Source of the DNA: Melioribacteraceae bacterium
GTDB lineage: Bacteria; Bacteroidota; Ignavibacteria; Ignavibacteriales; Melioribacteraceae
Assembly (NCBI GenBank): GCA_028280855.1
Contig: JANQLA010000250.1
Span: 1 to 48,222, forward strand
DNA: 48,222 nucleotides
Direction: 5' to 3'
The notes beneath the pieces are model-generated. The model ran no database searches and was not told where the DNA came from. It saw only the letters and a program-made list of their open reading frames with translations. Made by a program: the position numbers and the translations under genes. Shown one piece after another: positions 33,003 to 40,946 of this stretch (positions are counted from its first letter, which is position 1; each line of letters starts with the position of its first letter).

Positions 33003-33229
33003 TTAACCCAAATTTTTCATTAGAAAAATTTGCCCTTCGGGCCGCTAAGTTGTAACTAGCAAATTTAGAATGACTTAGATTTGTTGAAGAATAAAAATAT
33101 GGTTCAAAAAAGCAACACCTTTTAGTGACAACTTTGCGGGGTTAACCCCGTCAGGTAAAGTGTCTTTTCAAAACATTTTACCATCGGCCTTCGGCAAAAT
33201 ATTCATCTCTAATGAGTATTTTGGGTTAA
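33003..33229. repeat. dispersed inverted-repeat element, copy 2, interrupted
   Basis: The same left arm (TTAACCCAAATTTTTCATTAG) and right arm (TCTAATGAGTATTTTGGGTTAA, abbreviated) as copy 1 at 22613-22694, but here 227 bases apart. Between them lies a second inverted-repeat unit (33042-33139), then the palindrome CGGGGTTAACCCCG (33137-33150), then the hairpin GGTAAAGTGT/ACATTTTACC (33154-33182). Confidence 0.75.
33042..33139. repeat. inner inverted-repeat element
   Basis: Ends CCGCTAAGTTGTAACTAG and the complement of TTAGTGACAACTTTGCGG, matching at 15 of 18 positions, 98 bases overall. It sits inside the outer element just after its TTCGGG, as though it had inserted there. The interior has no open frame of note. 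Confidence 0.65.
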
Positions 33230-33315
33230 ATAAAAACCGATTTAATCCGATAATTGGTAGTAAATTCAGATATTGAGTATATTTTCCATCCAAAATATGA
33301 AAGTCGAGGAAAGTT

Positions 33316-34155
33316 TTGAATAAAGAGATAAAAGTTGCAGTAATTGATTTATATGATAACGAAACCAACCAGGGAATGCGCTGCATACAGGATATTATAA
33401 AAGAAAGCAACAATTACTTTAACAGTATTGATGTAGAATATAAAATTTATGATTCGAGGTATAGGGGTGAAGTACCGGGCACGGAATACGATGTTTACAT
33501 TTCTTCAGGAGGACCCGGCAGTCCGTTCGACGGCGATGGTAAGAAGTGGGAAAAAGATTATTTCAAGCTAATGGATGATGTCTGGGCAAACAATCAAAAC
33601 AACAGCAATCCAAAAAAACATGTGTTTTTTATCTGTCATTCATTCCAGATTATGGCCCGCTATTTTGGATTTGGCGATGTGATTGAAAGAAAGTCCAAAT
33701 CATTCGGATTGCTTCCGGTTCATAAAACAGAATCGGGGAGATACGATCCGATTTTAGAAGGCTTACCAAACCCGTTTTACGGTGCTGATTTCCGGGGCTG
33801 GCAGGTTATTCAGCCGAACAATAAACGAATGGCCGAGCTGGAAGCAAAAATAATATGTCTCGAAAAAGAACGACCGCACATCCCGTTGGAAAGAGCAATG
33901 ATGGGTGTTCGTGTTTCCGATGAAATAGCCGGGACACAATTTCATCCCGAAGCCGACCCGGCAAGTATGGAATATCACTTCAAACAACCGGAACGAAAAG
34001 AGCAGGTGATCAACGAGTACGGGCTTGCAAAGTGGAAACAGATGATTGAGATACTCGAAGAGCAAAATAACATTTGGGCAACACGTAACACGGTAATTCC
34101 AAATTTTCTGAAAAATGCTTACAGAAGCTTAAGACCCGAACCTGCGCTAGTTTAA
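33316..34155 (+). CDS. class I glutamine amidotransferase-like protein
   Basis: A 279-residue protein with TTG start, chosen because GAGGA lies just upstream. The triad is complete: nucleophile Cys107 in FFICHSFQIM, His210 and Glu212 in GTQFHPEAD; the oxyanion-type ISSGGPGSP loop is at 62-70. This is the GMP-synthase-like GATase1 fold. A domain of this kind normally releases ammonia from glutamine for a synthetase; no synthetase domain is fused or adjacent here, so it may act alone, like free-standing GATase1 relatives of the gamma-glutamyl hydrolase type. Its TAA overlaps the ATG of the cation exporter (TAATG), so the two are translationally coupled. Confidence 0.88.
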   Translation: MNKEIKVAVIDLYDNETNQGMRCIQDIIKESNNYFNSIDVEYKIYDSRYRGEVPGTEYDVYISSGGPGSPFDGDGKKWEKDYFKLMDDVWANNQNNSNPKKHVFFICHSFQIMARYFGFGDVIERKSKSFGLLPVHKTESGRYDPILEGLPNPFYGADFRGWQVIQPNNKRMAELEAKIICLEKERPHIPLERAMMGVRVSDEIAGTQFHPEADPASMEYHFKQPERKEQVINEYGLAKWKQMIEILEEQNNIWATRNTVIPNFLKNAYRSLRPEPALV

Positions 34156-35063
34156 TGGGGCACAACCACAATCATAATGATGCACATGTAAAGTCAACCA
34201 AAGGCAGGTTGATAGCTACGATGGCGCTGAACTTTGTTATAACAATTGCCGAAGTTATCGGCGGTATTTTGTCAGGTTCTTTGGCGCTTATATCGGATGC
34301 GCTGCATAACTTTAGCGACGGCATTTCCGTGATTCTAAGCTACATTGCAGTAAAGCTAAAAGGTAAAAAGAATTCCGGGAAACATACATTCGGACTAAAA
34401 CGCGCCGAAATACTTGCGGCGGCATTTAATTCATCTACCTTAATCCTTATTTCCTTATACCTCTTTTACGAAGCTTTCAAGCGTTTTGGTCGGCCGGTGG
34501 AAATAAAAGCCGAGCTGATGATTATATTTTCCGTAATCAGTCTTTTAGCTAATATTGGCGCCACTTTACTTTTATACCGCGATTCTAAATTAAGCATGAA
34601 TATCAAGGCGACATACTTACATTTGCTGAGCGATGCTGTTTCATCTGTCGCAGTTATAATCGGTGGAGTTGCAATTTTATATTTTGACCAGTATTGGATT
34701 GATCCTCTGCTAACAATACTTATCGGCGTGTACATCGTTTGGGAAAGCTTTAAAATACTTAGCGAGGCCACACACATATTAATGGAAGGTACGCCGCCGG
34801 ACATAGATGTTGATGAAATTGAAAAACAAGTATTAACCATTGAAGGTGTTGAAGATATTCATCATATTCATGTCTGGTCGGTTGGCGAAAACGAAGTTCT
34901 CCTGGAAGCGCACGTAAATGTAAATGATATGATGATTAGTAAAAGTGTTGCATTGCGGGAGAGCGTTGAAAAATTACTGCATGATAAGTTTGGAATTCAG
35001 CACACTACATTACAGCTCGAATGCAATCATTGCGAAGATACCTCGCTTATACATCAGCATTGA
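34155..35063 (+). CDS. CDF-family cation exporter
   Basis: A 302-residue cation diffusion facilitator with six membrane helices. A His-rich N-terminus (MGHNHNHNDAH) precedes helix 1. Metal-binding residues are visible in helix 2 (SDALHNFSD) and helix 5 (HLLSDAVSS), the HxxxD-type pair that selects Zn, Co or Cd. The C-terminal cytosolic domain (DIDVDEIEKQVLTIEGVEDIHHIHVWSVGENEV, in parts) is the metal-sensing ferredoxin-like fold, with HIHVW. It uses proton antiport. Coupled by TAATG to the amidotransferase upstream. Its stop and that of the convergent metalloprotease abut within TGATCA. Confidence 0.93.
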   Translation: MGHNHNHNDAHVKSTKGRLIATMALNFVITIAEVIGGILSGSLALISDALHNFSDGISVILSYIAVKLKGKKNSGKHTFGLKRAEILAAAFNSSTLILISLYLFYEAFKRFGRPVEIKAELMIIFSVISLLANIGATLLLYRDSKLSMNIKATYLHLLSDAVSSVAVIIGGVAILYFDQYWIDPLLTILIGVYIVWESFKILSEATHILMEGTPPDIDVDEIEKQVLTIEGVEDIHHIHVWSVGENEVLLEAHVNVNDMMISKSVALRESVEKLLHDKFGIQHTTLQLECNHCEDTSLIHQH

Positions 35064-36749
35064 TCACCTATATGCATAATTGGTAATAACCCATTTTTCG
35101 TTTTCATTATTAAAATTAACTGAGCATATATCTGTTTTAGCCGATTCATTAACGTCTGCATCAACAACCGATAAGCTGTAATAAACGTCATCTACTTTTG
35201 CAGAAGGCATTGTTGCACCTCCCCATCTGAATTCTGAGATATCATTCCTATGTAATACTAAATCGACCAGCTCCCATGGGTCATTTCCTGAAGTCTTTTT
35301 ATAAACATGATATCGAGCAATATCAGGTTCCTGGTTTGCCGACCATGTTAGTGATATCTTTTTTGATGAATCAATAACTACATTGAAATCCTGAGGCCTT
35401 GACGGCTTACCTGCAAATACATTGTTAAAATAAAATTGGATTGAATAAGCGTCCTCGTTTGCTTCTACTATTTCTATAGTGAACGGAATCTTATTTCTGT
35501 TTGCACTTGAAGGATTGCTCACAGGAGAGAACACATTGTTATATGTAAGGTCAAATGCGTCCGTATTATCGCCCCATGCATCGTTGCTTCCGTAAACATC
35601 TTCGTAGCAAGAGTAGCCTTTCCTGTTTACTCGCTTGGTAAAATTCATTTCCGATTTCCCGTTCACATTCGGACGCAGTTTCCTTAGCTTTGAACTAGCA
35701 GTATCAATTTCAAAATCCCAATTACCGTCTGCGCATTTAACGGTAATACGCGGCGTATTCCGTTTATGTTGGATAACATGATAAATATAAATTCCTCTAT
35801 CGCCCGCAGCATCATGTCTGCTCAACTTCTGCCGGTTTTCAACTATGTACTGCTCCGTGTCCGACAGCTTTACGCAAAGCGCCTCTCCTGTAGTCATATA
35901 ATCGTGTAATGTGTAAAACGAATCTATCGAAGTGTCTACCTCATAATAGTTGATCCATCCCAATTGTTCTCTTTCTACGGATAGCATTCCGCGGCTTGCG
36001 TTCCATACCGGTCCCCCGGTCATAAGTGCAAGATTCGAAACACCTTCGATGTGTCCGGCCCCAAAGAGGAAATGTCCCAGTTCGTGCGCTGCAATATATT
36101 TCGTGTAATGGAATCCGTGCTTAGCACCCCGCATCTGTATTCCCGAATTCATCCTGCCGCGCTTGATTGTTACACCGTCATTTGTTTCGATGTTTTCGGT
36201 AAGATACAACTCTGCGCTGCCGGTCCACCCGTTGTTAAAGAACAATCGATTTTCAAAATTGCGGTAGATCAAAAAAACCATGTCTATAATTCCGTCGGAA
36301 GAATCAATGTATTCGCCGGATTTTGAGCGTGTCCAGTTATCATACTTTGAAAAGTCTGTAATACTGTCAATAGAAGTTAGAATTTCGTAATTGACTTCAC
36401 CTATATTTTTGTATCGACCTTGAACATGTTTTGGTCTTATCAGTTTTGGGTAAATATCGCCGGTTAGCAAAAACTTTCCATTCGACATCTCACTGAAATA
36501 TTGGGTTAAATTCAGTTTACCGGTTGATTTTTTAGAACTGTCGATAAAATCATAACACCAACCGGGCAATGATAAGGTATCGTATGGCCATGTTTTGCTT
36601 TTAGTTAAGGAGTCATCGTCAAATTGAATGAATACAAATAATGCGTGAACGTTACCGTGTGCGGTTATATGTTTACCGTTTCCTTCCTGGGGAATCGAGT
36701 TTATCACAAATACGAAATATAGTAATGACGATAGATAGCGCTTGTTCAA
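35064..36749 (-). CDS. secreted metzincin metalloprotease, M6-like, with C-terminal FnIII domain
   Basis: A 561-residue exported protein with TTG start (AGGTAGG upstream) and signal peptide (~1-22). The zinc site is HELGHFLFGAGH (His222, His226, His232), a HExxHxxGxxH motif, with a following SNLALMTGG that would supply the Met-turn (Met243). The region 25-160 (HALFVFIQFDDDSLTKSKTW ... DGIIDMVFLIY) matches immune-inhibitor-A/M6-type peptidases. Residues ~450-545 form a fibronectin type III-like domain (FNVVIDSSKKISLTWSANQEPD). There is no T9SS sorting signature, so the export route past the periplasm is unclear. Probably an extracellular peptidase. Confidence 0.88.
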   Translation of the reverse strand: MNKRYLSSLLYFVFVINSIPQEGNGKHITAHGNVHALFVFIQFDDDSLTKSKTWPYDTLSLPGWCYDFIDSSKKSTGKLNLTQYFSEMSNGKFLLTGDIYPKLIRPKHVQGRYKNIGEVNYEILTSIDSITDFSKYDNWTRSKSGEYIDSSDGIIDMVFLIYRNFENRLFFNNGWTGSAELYLTENIETNDGVTIKRGRMNSGIQMRGAKHGFHYTKYIAAHELGHFLFGAGHIEGVSNLALMTGGPVWNASRGMLSVEREQLGWINYYEVDTSIDSFYTLHDYMTTGEALCVKLSDTEQYIVENRQKLSRHDAAGDRGIYIYHVIQHKRNTPRITVKCADGNWDFEIDTASSKLRKLRPNVNGKSEMNFTKRVNRKGYSCYEDVYGSNDAWGDNTDAFDLTYNNVFSPVSNPSSANRNKIPFTIEIVEANEDAYSIQFYFNNVFAGKPSRPQDFNVVIDSSKKISLTWSANQEPDIARYHVYKKTSGNDPWELVDLVLHRNDISEFRWGGATMPSAKVDDVYYSLSVVDADVNESAKTDICSVNFNNENEKWVITNYAYR

Positions 36750-36931
36750 AACCTACCTGAATAATTATAAAATTGCCGGTTATTAATTAACAGCAACAAT
36801 ATACGAGTTTATTCTTTACTATATAATGCTGCAGCGCTTAATAGGCACAAATAACGTTACTATTCAGTTATGACTTTTATAGTATTTTGAAAGCAAAGTG
36901 GTTTAGTTGTATGGTTACCATAATTTTCTTT

Positions 36932-37025
36932 ACCACAATGAGCACAAAGGTTTCACAAAGCGCACAAAAACCATATAAGAATTTTTCTTTGTGAACTTAG
37001 AGTATTCATTGCGTGCTTTGTGGTT
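36932..37025. repeat. degenerate CACAAAG inverted repeat
   Basis: ACCACAATGAGCACAAAGG followed by TTTCACAAAGCGCAC on the left, and CTTTGTGAAC ... GTGCTTTGTGGT on the right, form an imperfect long inverted repeat with an AT-rich middle. Iterated CACAAAG/CTTTGTG units resemble intergenic repeats I recall from several environmental bacteria. A related piece (TCTTTGAGTCTTTGAGCC) lies near 37660. The rest of the gap 36750-37228 shows no gene. Confidence 0.55.
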
Positions 37026-37228
37026 GTCAACATAGCTGAATTATAATCAAATAACAAAATCGCCCAAATGAAAGCCCCTTTTTGATGGTCGGTAAAATAT
37101 TGCTTTGAAGGTTAATGTATTTATTTTTGTTTGCTGTATATTTTCTTATTTGGGCCCAACTGTTATGGCGGCAAAAATTAACCTACGTCAATTCGAAACC
37201 CAAGCAAGTAAACAAATACCGAAGATGC

Positions 37229-37639
37229 TTAGTGGGGCAACTTGGGTTTTAACCAGGCGTATAAGAATGCTCCTGCAATTGCTCCTGCAAGCGTACTAAT
37301 CGCCGCGTATTCACCTGCACCTATTTGTGCGAAAATAGGTCCGGGACAAGCGCCGGTTATTGCCCAGCCAATGCCAAAAATAATGCCGCCGATTATTATT
37401 CCTTTGTTGTCCTCTTTACCCTCAATGTTCAACTCCTGATTCGTGAATGATTTTAATTTCAACTTTTTTACAACAGCTATTGTAATCATTCCAACCAATA
37501 CTGCGGCGCCTATTATCAGGTACATGTGAGCTTCTTCAAAAAGAAACATACTTTGTATTCTAAACCAGCTAATTACCTCGGACTTTGTAAGGACAATGCC
37601 AAAAAGTACTCCGAAAATTACGAATGCAACATTTTTCAT
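37229..37639 (-). CDS. YeeE/YedE-family membrane protein, half-size
   Basis: A 136-residue protein with about four membrane segments. The family signature is near the C-terminal end: WAITGACPGPIFAQIGAG, with the conserved cysteine of thiosulfate-transport YeeE/YedE proteins. Full-length YeeE carries two such halves; here each half is a separate gene, this one being the second. GGGG precedes the ATG. It follows its partner, osmC and metZ on the same strand. Thiosulfate or another sulfur compound is the likely substrate. Confidence 0.85.
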   Translation of the reverse strand: MKNVAFVIFGVLFGIVLTKSEVISWFRIQSMFLFEEAHMYLIIGAAVLVGMITIAVVKKLKLKSFTNQELNIEGKEDNKGIIIGGIIFGIGWAITGACPGPIFAQIGAGEYAAISTLAGAIAGAFLYAWLKPKLPH

Positions 37640-37697
37640 TTCTTAGTGTCCCCTAAAATATTTCTTTGAGTCTTTGAGCCTTCGCGGCATAAAAGAT

Positions 37698-38174
37698 TTA
37701 ATTAATAAACAACATCGTATATGTAAATAGCAGCCCCCCAATAAAAAATGAGATAGTCGCCTTTAAACTTGAAAACTGTAATGTAGCCAGCCCCGTTATT
37801 GAATGACCCGAAGTACACCCGTTGGCATAACGTGTCCCGAAACCTACAAGTATACCACCCAGAAATAATTTCACGAATCCAAGCGGAGAATAATATTCTG
37901 CCGGCAAGAATGCTATGCTTGTTTTGCTCAGAAATTCGGAAGAAAGAAATCCGCCTATCGTTATACCCAGTACAAAGTACAGCTTCCAGGAATTTGATTC
38001 CCAGTTATGATCGCTGAACATCTTTTTAGTGGCAGGGAGCAGTAAAGTGCATATATGCGTAAAGGAAGATGAAATTCCCAGTAATTTATTTGTAGCGACT
38101 AATAGTATCGGTACAAACAAACCTATTATCGGTCCGGCAATGTACCAGTTCCAGATTTCAAATATATTTTCCAT
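37698..38174 (-). CDS. YeeE/YedE-family membrane protein, half-size
   Basis: A 158-residue protein with four to five membrane segments. The signature is VGFGTRYANGCTSGHSITGLA with the conserved cysteine (GCTSGH), as in the first half of full-length YeeE. Together with the neighbouring half-protein it would make a complete transporter, probably as a heterodimer. It lies 11 bases after the OsmC stop, so co-transcription with metZ-osmC is likely. In E. coli-type YeeE the cysteines relay thiosulfate through the membrane. Confidence 0.88.
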   Translation of the reverse strand: MENIFEIWNWYIAGPIIGLFVPILLVATNKLLGISSSFTHICTLLLPATKKMFSDHNWESNSWKLYFVLGITIGGFLSSEFLSKTSIAFLPAEYYSPLGFVKLFLGGILVGFGTRYANGCTSGHSITGLATLQFSSLKATISFFIGGLLFTYTMLFIN

Positions 38175-38185
38175 GATTTAGGCTC

Positions 38186-38599
38186 TCATTTATTTAGTTC
38201 ATATGTGTAAGTTATTTTTACTTTTTCTTTTAGCATTGCAGACACACTGCAATATTTGTCCATCGATAAATCAACAGCCCGTTTTAATTTAATTTCATCC
38301 ACATCGCCCACTACTCTGAAATGGATGTTGATCGATTTAAAAACAGCAGGAATAGCATCCACTCTTTCGGCAGTTACTATTACTTCATAGCGGTCAATTT
38401 GCTGTTTCTGTTTCTTTAAAATTGATATCGCGTCAATCGATGCGCATCCGCCTAGTCCCATAAGTACTAACTCCATGGGACGCGCGCCTTTATCATGTCC
38501 GCCGATACCGTGGGAACCGTCTATGTTTACAACTACATTCGACGTTCCCTTTGCTTCAATGTGAAAGTCGTTATCAACCCTGTTTAATTTTACTTCCAT
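38186..38599 (-). CDS. OsmC-family protein
   Basis: A 137-residue OsmC/Ohr-fold protein. The two redox cysteines are in GLGGCASIDAISIL (Cys52) and DKYCSVSAML (Cys117), the usual spacing, with the conserved upstream GHDKGARPMELVL. Family members reduce organic hydroperoxides or handle persulfides. Its start lies eight bases after the metZ stop, and two sulfur-transport genes follow, so a sulfur role (persulfide or sulfide chemistry) is more likely here than a general stress role. Confidence 0.9.
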   Translation of the reverse strand: MEVKLNRVDNDFHIEAKGTSNVVVNIDGSHGIGGHDKGARPMELVLMGLGGCASIDAISILKKQKQQIDRYEVIVTAERVDAIPAVFKSINIHFRVVGDVDEIKLKRAVDLSMDKYCSVSAMLKEKVKITYTYELNK

Positions 38600-38607
38600 C
38601 CAACTGC

Positions 38608-39777
38608 CTATTTTGATTTTTGTAATGCTTGTTCAATATCAGTGACTATATCTTCAAGTGATTCCAGTCCGACTGAAACACGTATAAGCCCAGGGTATAT
38701 GCTTACAGCCTCCCTTTCTTCATCACTTAGTTTCGAATGAGTTGTTGATGCAGGATGAGTAACTATGGTACGCGTATCGCCGAGGTTAGCCGTTACAGAC
38801 AGCATTTCGAGAGAGTCGATAAAACGTTTGGCGCGTTCGTATCCACCACCGACTATAAAAGTAACAATACCTCCGCCAAGCTTCATTTGTTTTTTTGCAA
38901 GATTGTATTGCGGATGAGTTTCAAGAAACGGGTATTTTACAAATTCGAGCTCATCGTGTTTTTGGAAATGCTTAGCAAGTTCAAAAGCATTTTGCGAATG
39001 CTTTTCCATTCTAATAGCGAGTGTTTCCAGGCTCTTTGAAAGAAGCCAGGCGTTAAAAGGGGAGAGCGACGGGACTGTTTGACGTGCAAAGAAACGAATT
39101 TCATTTATCAAATCCTCTTTACCAACTACTCCTCCTCCAAGTACGCGGCCTTGACCATCGATATATTTAGTTGCCGAATGTGTTACAAGATCAGCCCCGA
39201 ATCTTGCCGGGTTTTGAATGTAAGGTGTGGCGAAACAGTTATCGACGTTTAGTACCAGGTTATATTTGGTTTTCAACTCACCAAGCCATGCTAGGTCTAT
39301 TAGTTCCAGCCCCGGGTTAGAAGGTGTTTCGATATATATCATTTTAGTGTTGGGTTTGATTTCCGTCTCCCATTCAACGGGGTTGGATGCGTCAACGTAA
39401 GTGTAATCAATACCCCATTTGGGAAATATCCTGGTGAAAATATGATGGGTTGAGCCAAAAAGCGAGCGGCAAGCTAAGACGTGATCGCCGGACTGAAGCA
39501 GCGCAGCCATTCCTGAAAATACTGCAGCCATTCCCGAAGCAAATGCGAATCCGTCTTCGCATTCTTCGAGCTCAACCATTTTGCGGATAAACTCGGATGT
39601 GTTCGGGTTAGAAAAACGTGAATAAATATTGCCTTCGATTTCGTCGGCAAATAAAGCGCGTCCCTGTTCAGCATTTTCAAAAACGAAACTCGAAGTAAGA
39701 TAAAGTGGTACTGAGTGTTCCCGAAATTGGGTGCGTTCGGATTGTAATCTTATAGAATCCGTTTCGTAGCTTTTCAT
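38608..39777 (-). CDS. metZ: O-succinylhomoserine sulfhydrylase-type enzyme
   Basis: A 389-residue PLP enzyme of the Cys/Met metabolism family. The PLP lysine is in VTHSATKYIDGQG (Lys204); upstream SGMAAVFSGMAALL, YIETPSNPGLELIDL and LNVDNCFATPYIQNP are the usual cofactor and substrate loops. Length and the GGGIVTFIVGGG region fit O-succinyl/O-acetylhomoserine sulfhydrylase (MetZ/MetY) or cystathionine gamma-synthase; MetZ is preferred because OsmC and YeeE/YedE genes follow. It would make homocysteine from sulfide and O-succinylhomoserine. A terminator hairpin 36 bases upstream of the ATG suggests transcriptional attenuation. Confidence 0.82.
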   Translation of the reverse strand: MKSYETDSIRLQSERTQFREHSVPLYLTSSFVFENAEQGRALFADEIEGNIYSRFSNPNTSEFIRKMVELEECEDGFAFASGMAAVFSGMAALLQSGDHVLACRSLFGSTHHIFTRIFPKWGIDYTYVDASNPVEWETEIKPNTKMIYIETPSNPGLELIDLAWLGELKTKYNLVLNVDNCFATPYIQNPARFGADLVTHSATKYIDGQGRVLGGGVVGKEDLINEIRFFARQTVPSLSPFNAWLLSKSLETLAIRMEKHSQNAFELAKHFQKHDELEFVKYPFLETHPQYNLAKKQMKLGGGIVTFIVGGGYERAKRFIDSLEMLSVTANLGDTRTIVTHPASTTHSKLSDEEREAVSIYPGLIRVSVGLESLEDIVTDIEQALQKSK

Positions 39778-39813
39778 AAAACCCTCTTTGTATAAAGGTG
39801 ATAAATTGTATAT

Positions 39814-39954
39814 AAAAAAAGGTCTTCCAGAGTTTGAAAGACCTTTTAATAAATAATAAGTATGTAAAGCCTTTCAAATCATTCACGCAACATAAGAATT
39901 TTGCATCCGCATGAAAGCATGCGGCGTTTCGTAAATAATATTTTTGTAAGGCTT
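39814..39954 (-). promoter_or_regulatory. metZ leader with possible riboswitch-type attenuator
   Basis: Read on the minus strand: an outer stem AAGCCTT/AAGGCTT (39948-39954 with 39867-39873), a second stem TTTACG/CGTGAA inside it, a strong hairpin CCGCATG-CTTT-CATGCGG (39907-39924), then 20 bases later the terminator AAAGGTCTT/AAGACCTTT (39818-39846) followed by a U-run. The terminator ends 36 bases before the metZ ATG. The aptamer-like part matches no riboswitch I could recognise; a SAM- or homocysteine-linked element is the natural guess for a sulfhydrylase operon. Confidence 0.6.
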
Positions 39955-40052
39955 AGTATCATAGTTGCTGTAAAATAATTAGGAGGCAATATACAACTTG
40001 CGGAATTAAAAACAAGAGAGATTTCAGTAGTCCGTTTTACAATTCTCCAAAT

Positions 40053-40244
40053 TTATCTAGCCCCCATCAATCTTGACGGCAGCTTAAACAAAGCGCGAAT
40101 TAGATCCAATACTCCATCAACAGCTATACCGAGTAATCGAAACGGCAGAAGAAGCAGCCATACAAAAGGGTAAAGAATAAGTGCAAGAATAGCAATAGGC
40201 CAGCAGATGAATAGTACAACGAGCCAAAGTAAAAATGTAGCCAT
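40053..40244 (-). CDS. small membrane protein
   Basis: A 63-residue protein with two closely spaced hydrophobic segments (FLLWLVVLFICWPIAILALIL and FVWLLLLPFRLLGIAV, separately) and a C-terminal amphipathic LIRALFKLPSRLMG. Proteins of this form are widespread in Bacteroidota genomes, so it is probably a real gene. It has an A-rich leader and no Shine-Dalgarno site. Function unknown. Confidence 0.65.
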   Translation of the reverse strand: MATFLLWLVVLFICWPIAILALILYPFVWLLLLPFRLLGIAVDGVLDLIRALFKLPSRLMGAR

Positions 40245-40313
40245 TTTTTTATTAGATTTTTGTGAGTTTCTATTTTTGACGTACGTGGGTGTTAAAAGAC
40301 TTATTATGAATAT

Positions 40314-40343
40314 AAAAAAGCCCGACTTTAGCCGGGCTTTTTT
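40314..40343. terminator. bidirectional terminator below cspA
   Basis: AAAAAGCCCG-ACTTTAG-CCGGGCTTTTTT, a GC-rich stem with T-runs on either strand. It stops the cold-shock transcript on the minus strand. Confidence 0.9.
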
Positions 40344-40362
40344 AGAAGTAATAAAATTTTGC

Positions 40363-40575
40363 TTATTCTACAACTCTTACTTCGTTAGCTTGAGGACCTT
40401 TTTGTCCTTCACCGATCATGAATTCAACTTTTTGACCTTCTTCCAAAGTTTTGTATCCATCGCCAACTATTGATTGATAATGAACAAAAACATCGTCACC
40501 GTCTTCACGGGAAATAAAGCCATAGCCTTTAGAGGCGTTGAACCATTTTACGGTTCCTTGTGTAAGCTCTGCCAT
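40363..40575 (-). CDS. cold-shock protein, CspA family
   Basis: A 70-residue single cold-shock domain. Both RNA-binding motifs are intact: KGYGFI and DVFVHY (RNP1 and RNP2), with [11 protein letters not shown] at the N-terminus and [10 protein letters not shown] at the end. These proteins bind single-stranded RNA and melt structure. AAGGAG lies ten bases before the ATG. The gene has its own strong terminator and stands alone. Confidence 0.95.
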   Translation of the reverse strand: MAELTQGTVKWFNASKGYGFISREDGDDVFVHYQSIVGDGYKTLEEGQKVEFMIGEGQKGPQANEVRVVE

Positions 40576-40708
40576 CGTACAGAAACTCCTTTTAATAATT
40601 AAAAAAAATGTAGATTGAACAGAGCTTTAAAGATAGAGGACGAACTAAATTACTTGTAAAGATCCTTTCAATTACTACGAACTAAAAATCTGAATAAACA
40701 GATTTTCG

Positions 40709-40795
40709 CGGAGGGGGAGGGATTCGAACCCCCGGACAGCTTGCACCGTCAACGGTTTTCAAGACCGCCGCATTCAACCACTCTGCCACCCCTCC
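40709..40795 (-). tRNA. tRNA-Ser (anticodon UGA)
   Basis: An 87-base tRNA on the minus strand. The acceptor stem pairs GGAGGGG with CCCCUCC; the anticodon loop is CUUGAAA, giving UGA (serine). The T arm carries GGUUCGAAUCC, and the long variable arm is typical of class II serine tRNAs. The discriminator base is G and CCA is not encoded. Confidence 0.95.
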
Positions 40796-40946
40796 AACAT
40801 AAACAGCCTGCCTCATTTGATAAAGGGCAGCTCGTATAAATGAGTTATAATGTCAATATTTAAAAGAGCCGAAAAACTAAGACACTAAATATCTCGATTA
40901 TTTTGAAAAGGTGCAAAAACTTAATTAATTCATCAAAAACTAATAT

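Noticed and set aside
36932..37025. CRISPR or transposon ends at the CACAAAG repeat
   Set aside because: The units are short, degenerate and mostly in inverted orientation; no transposase or target duplication was seen.
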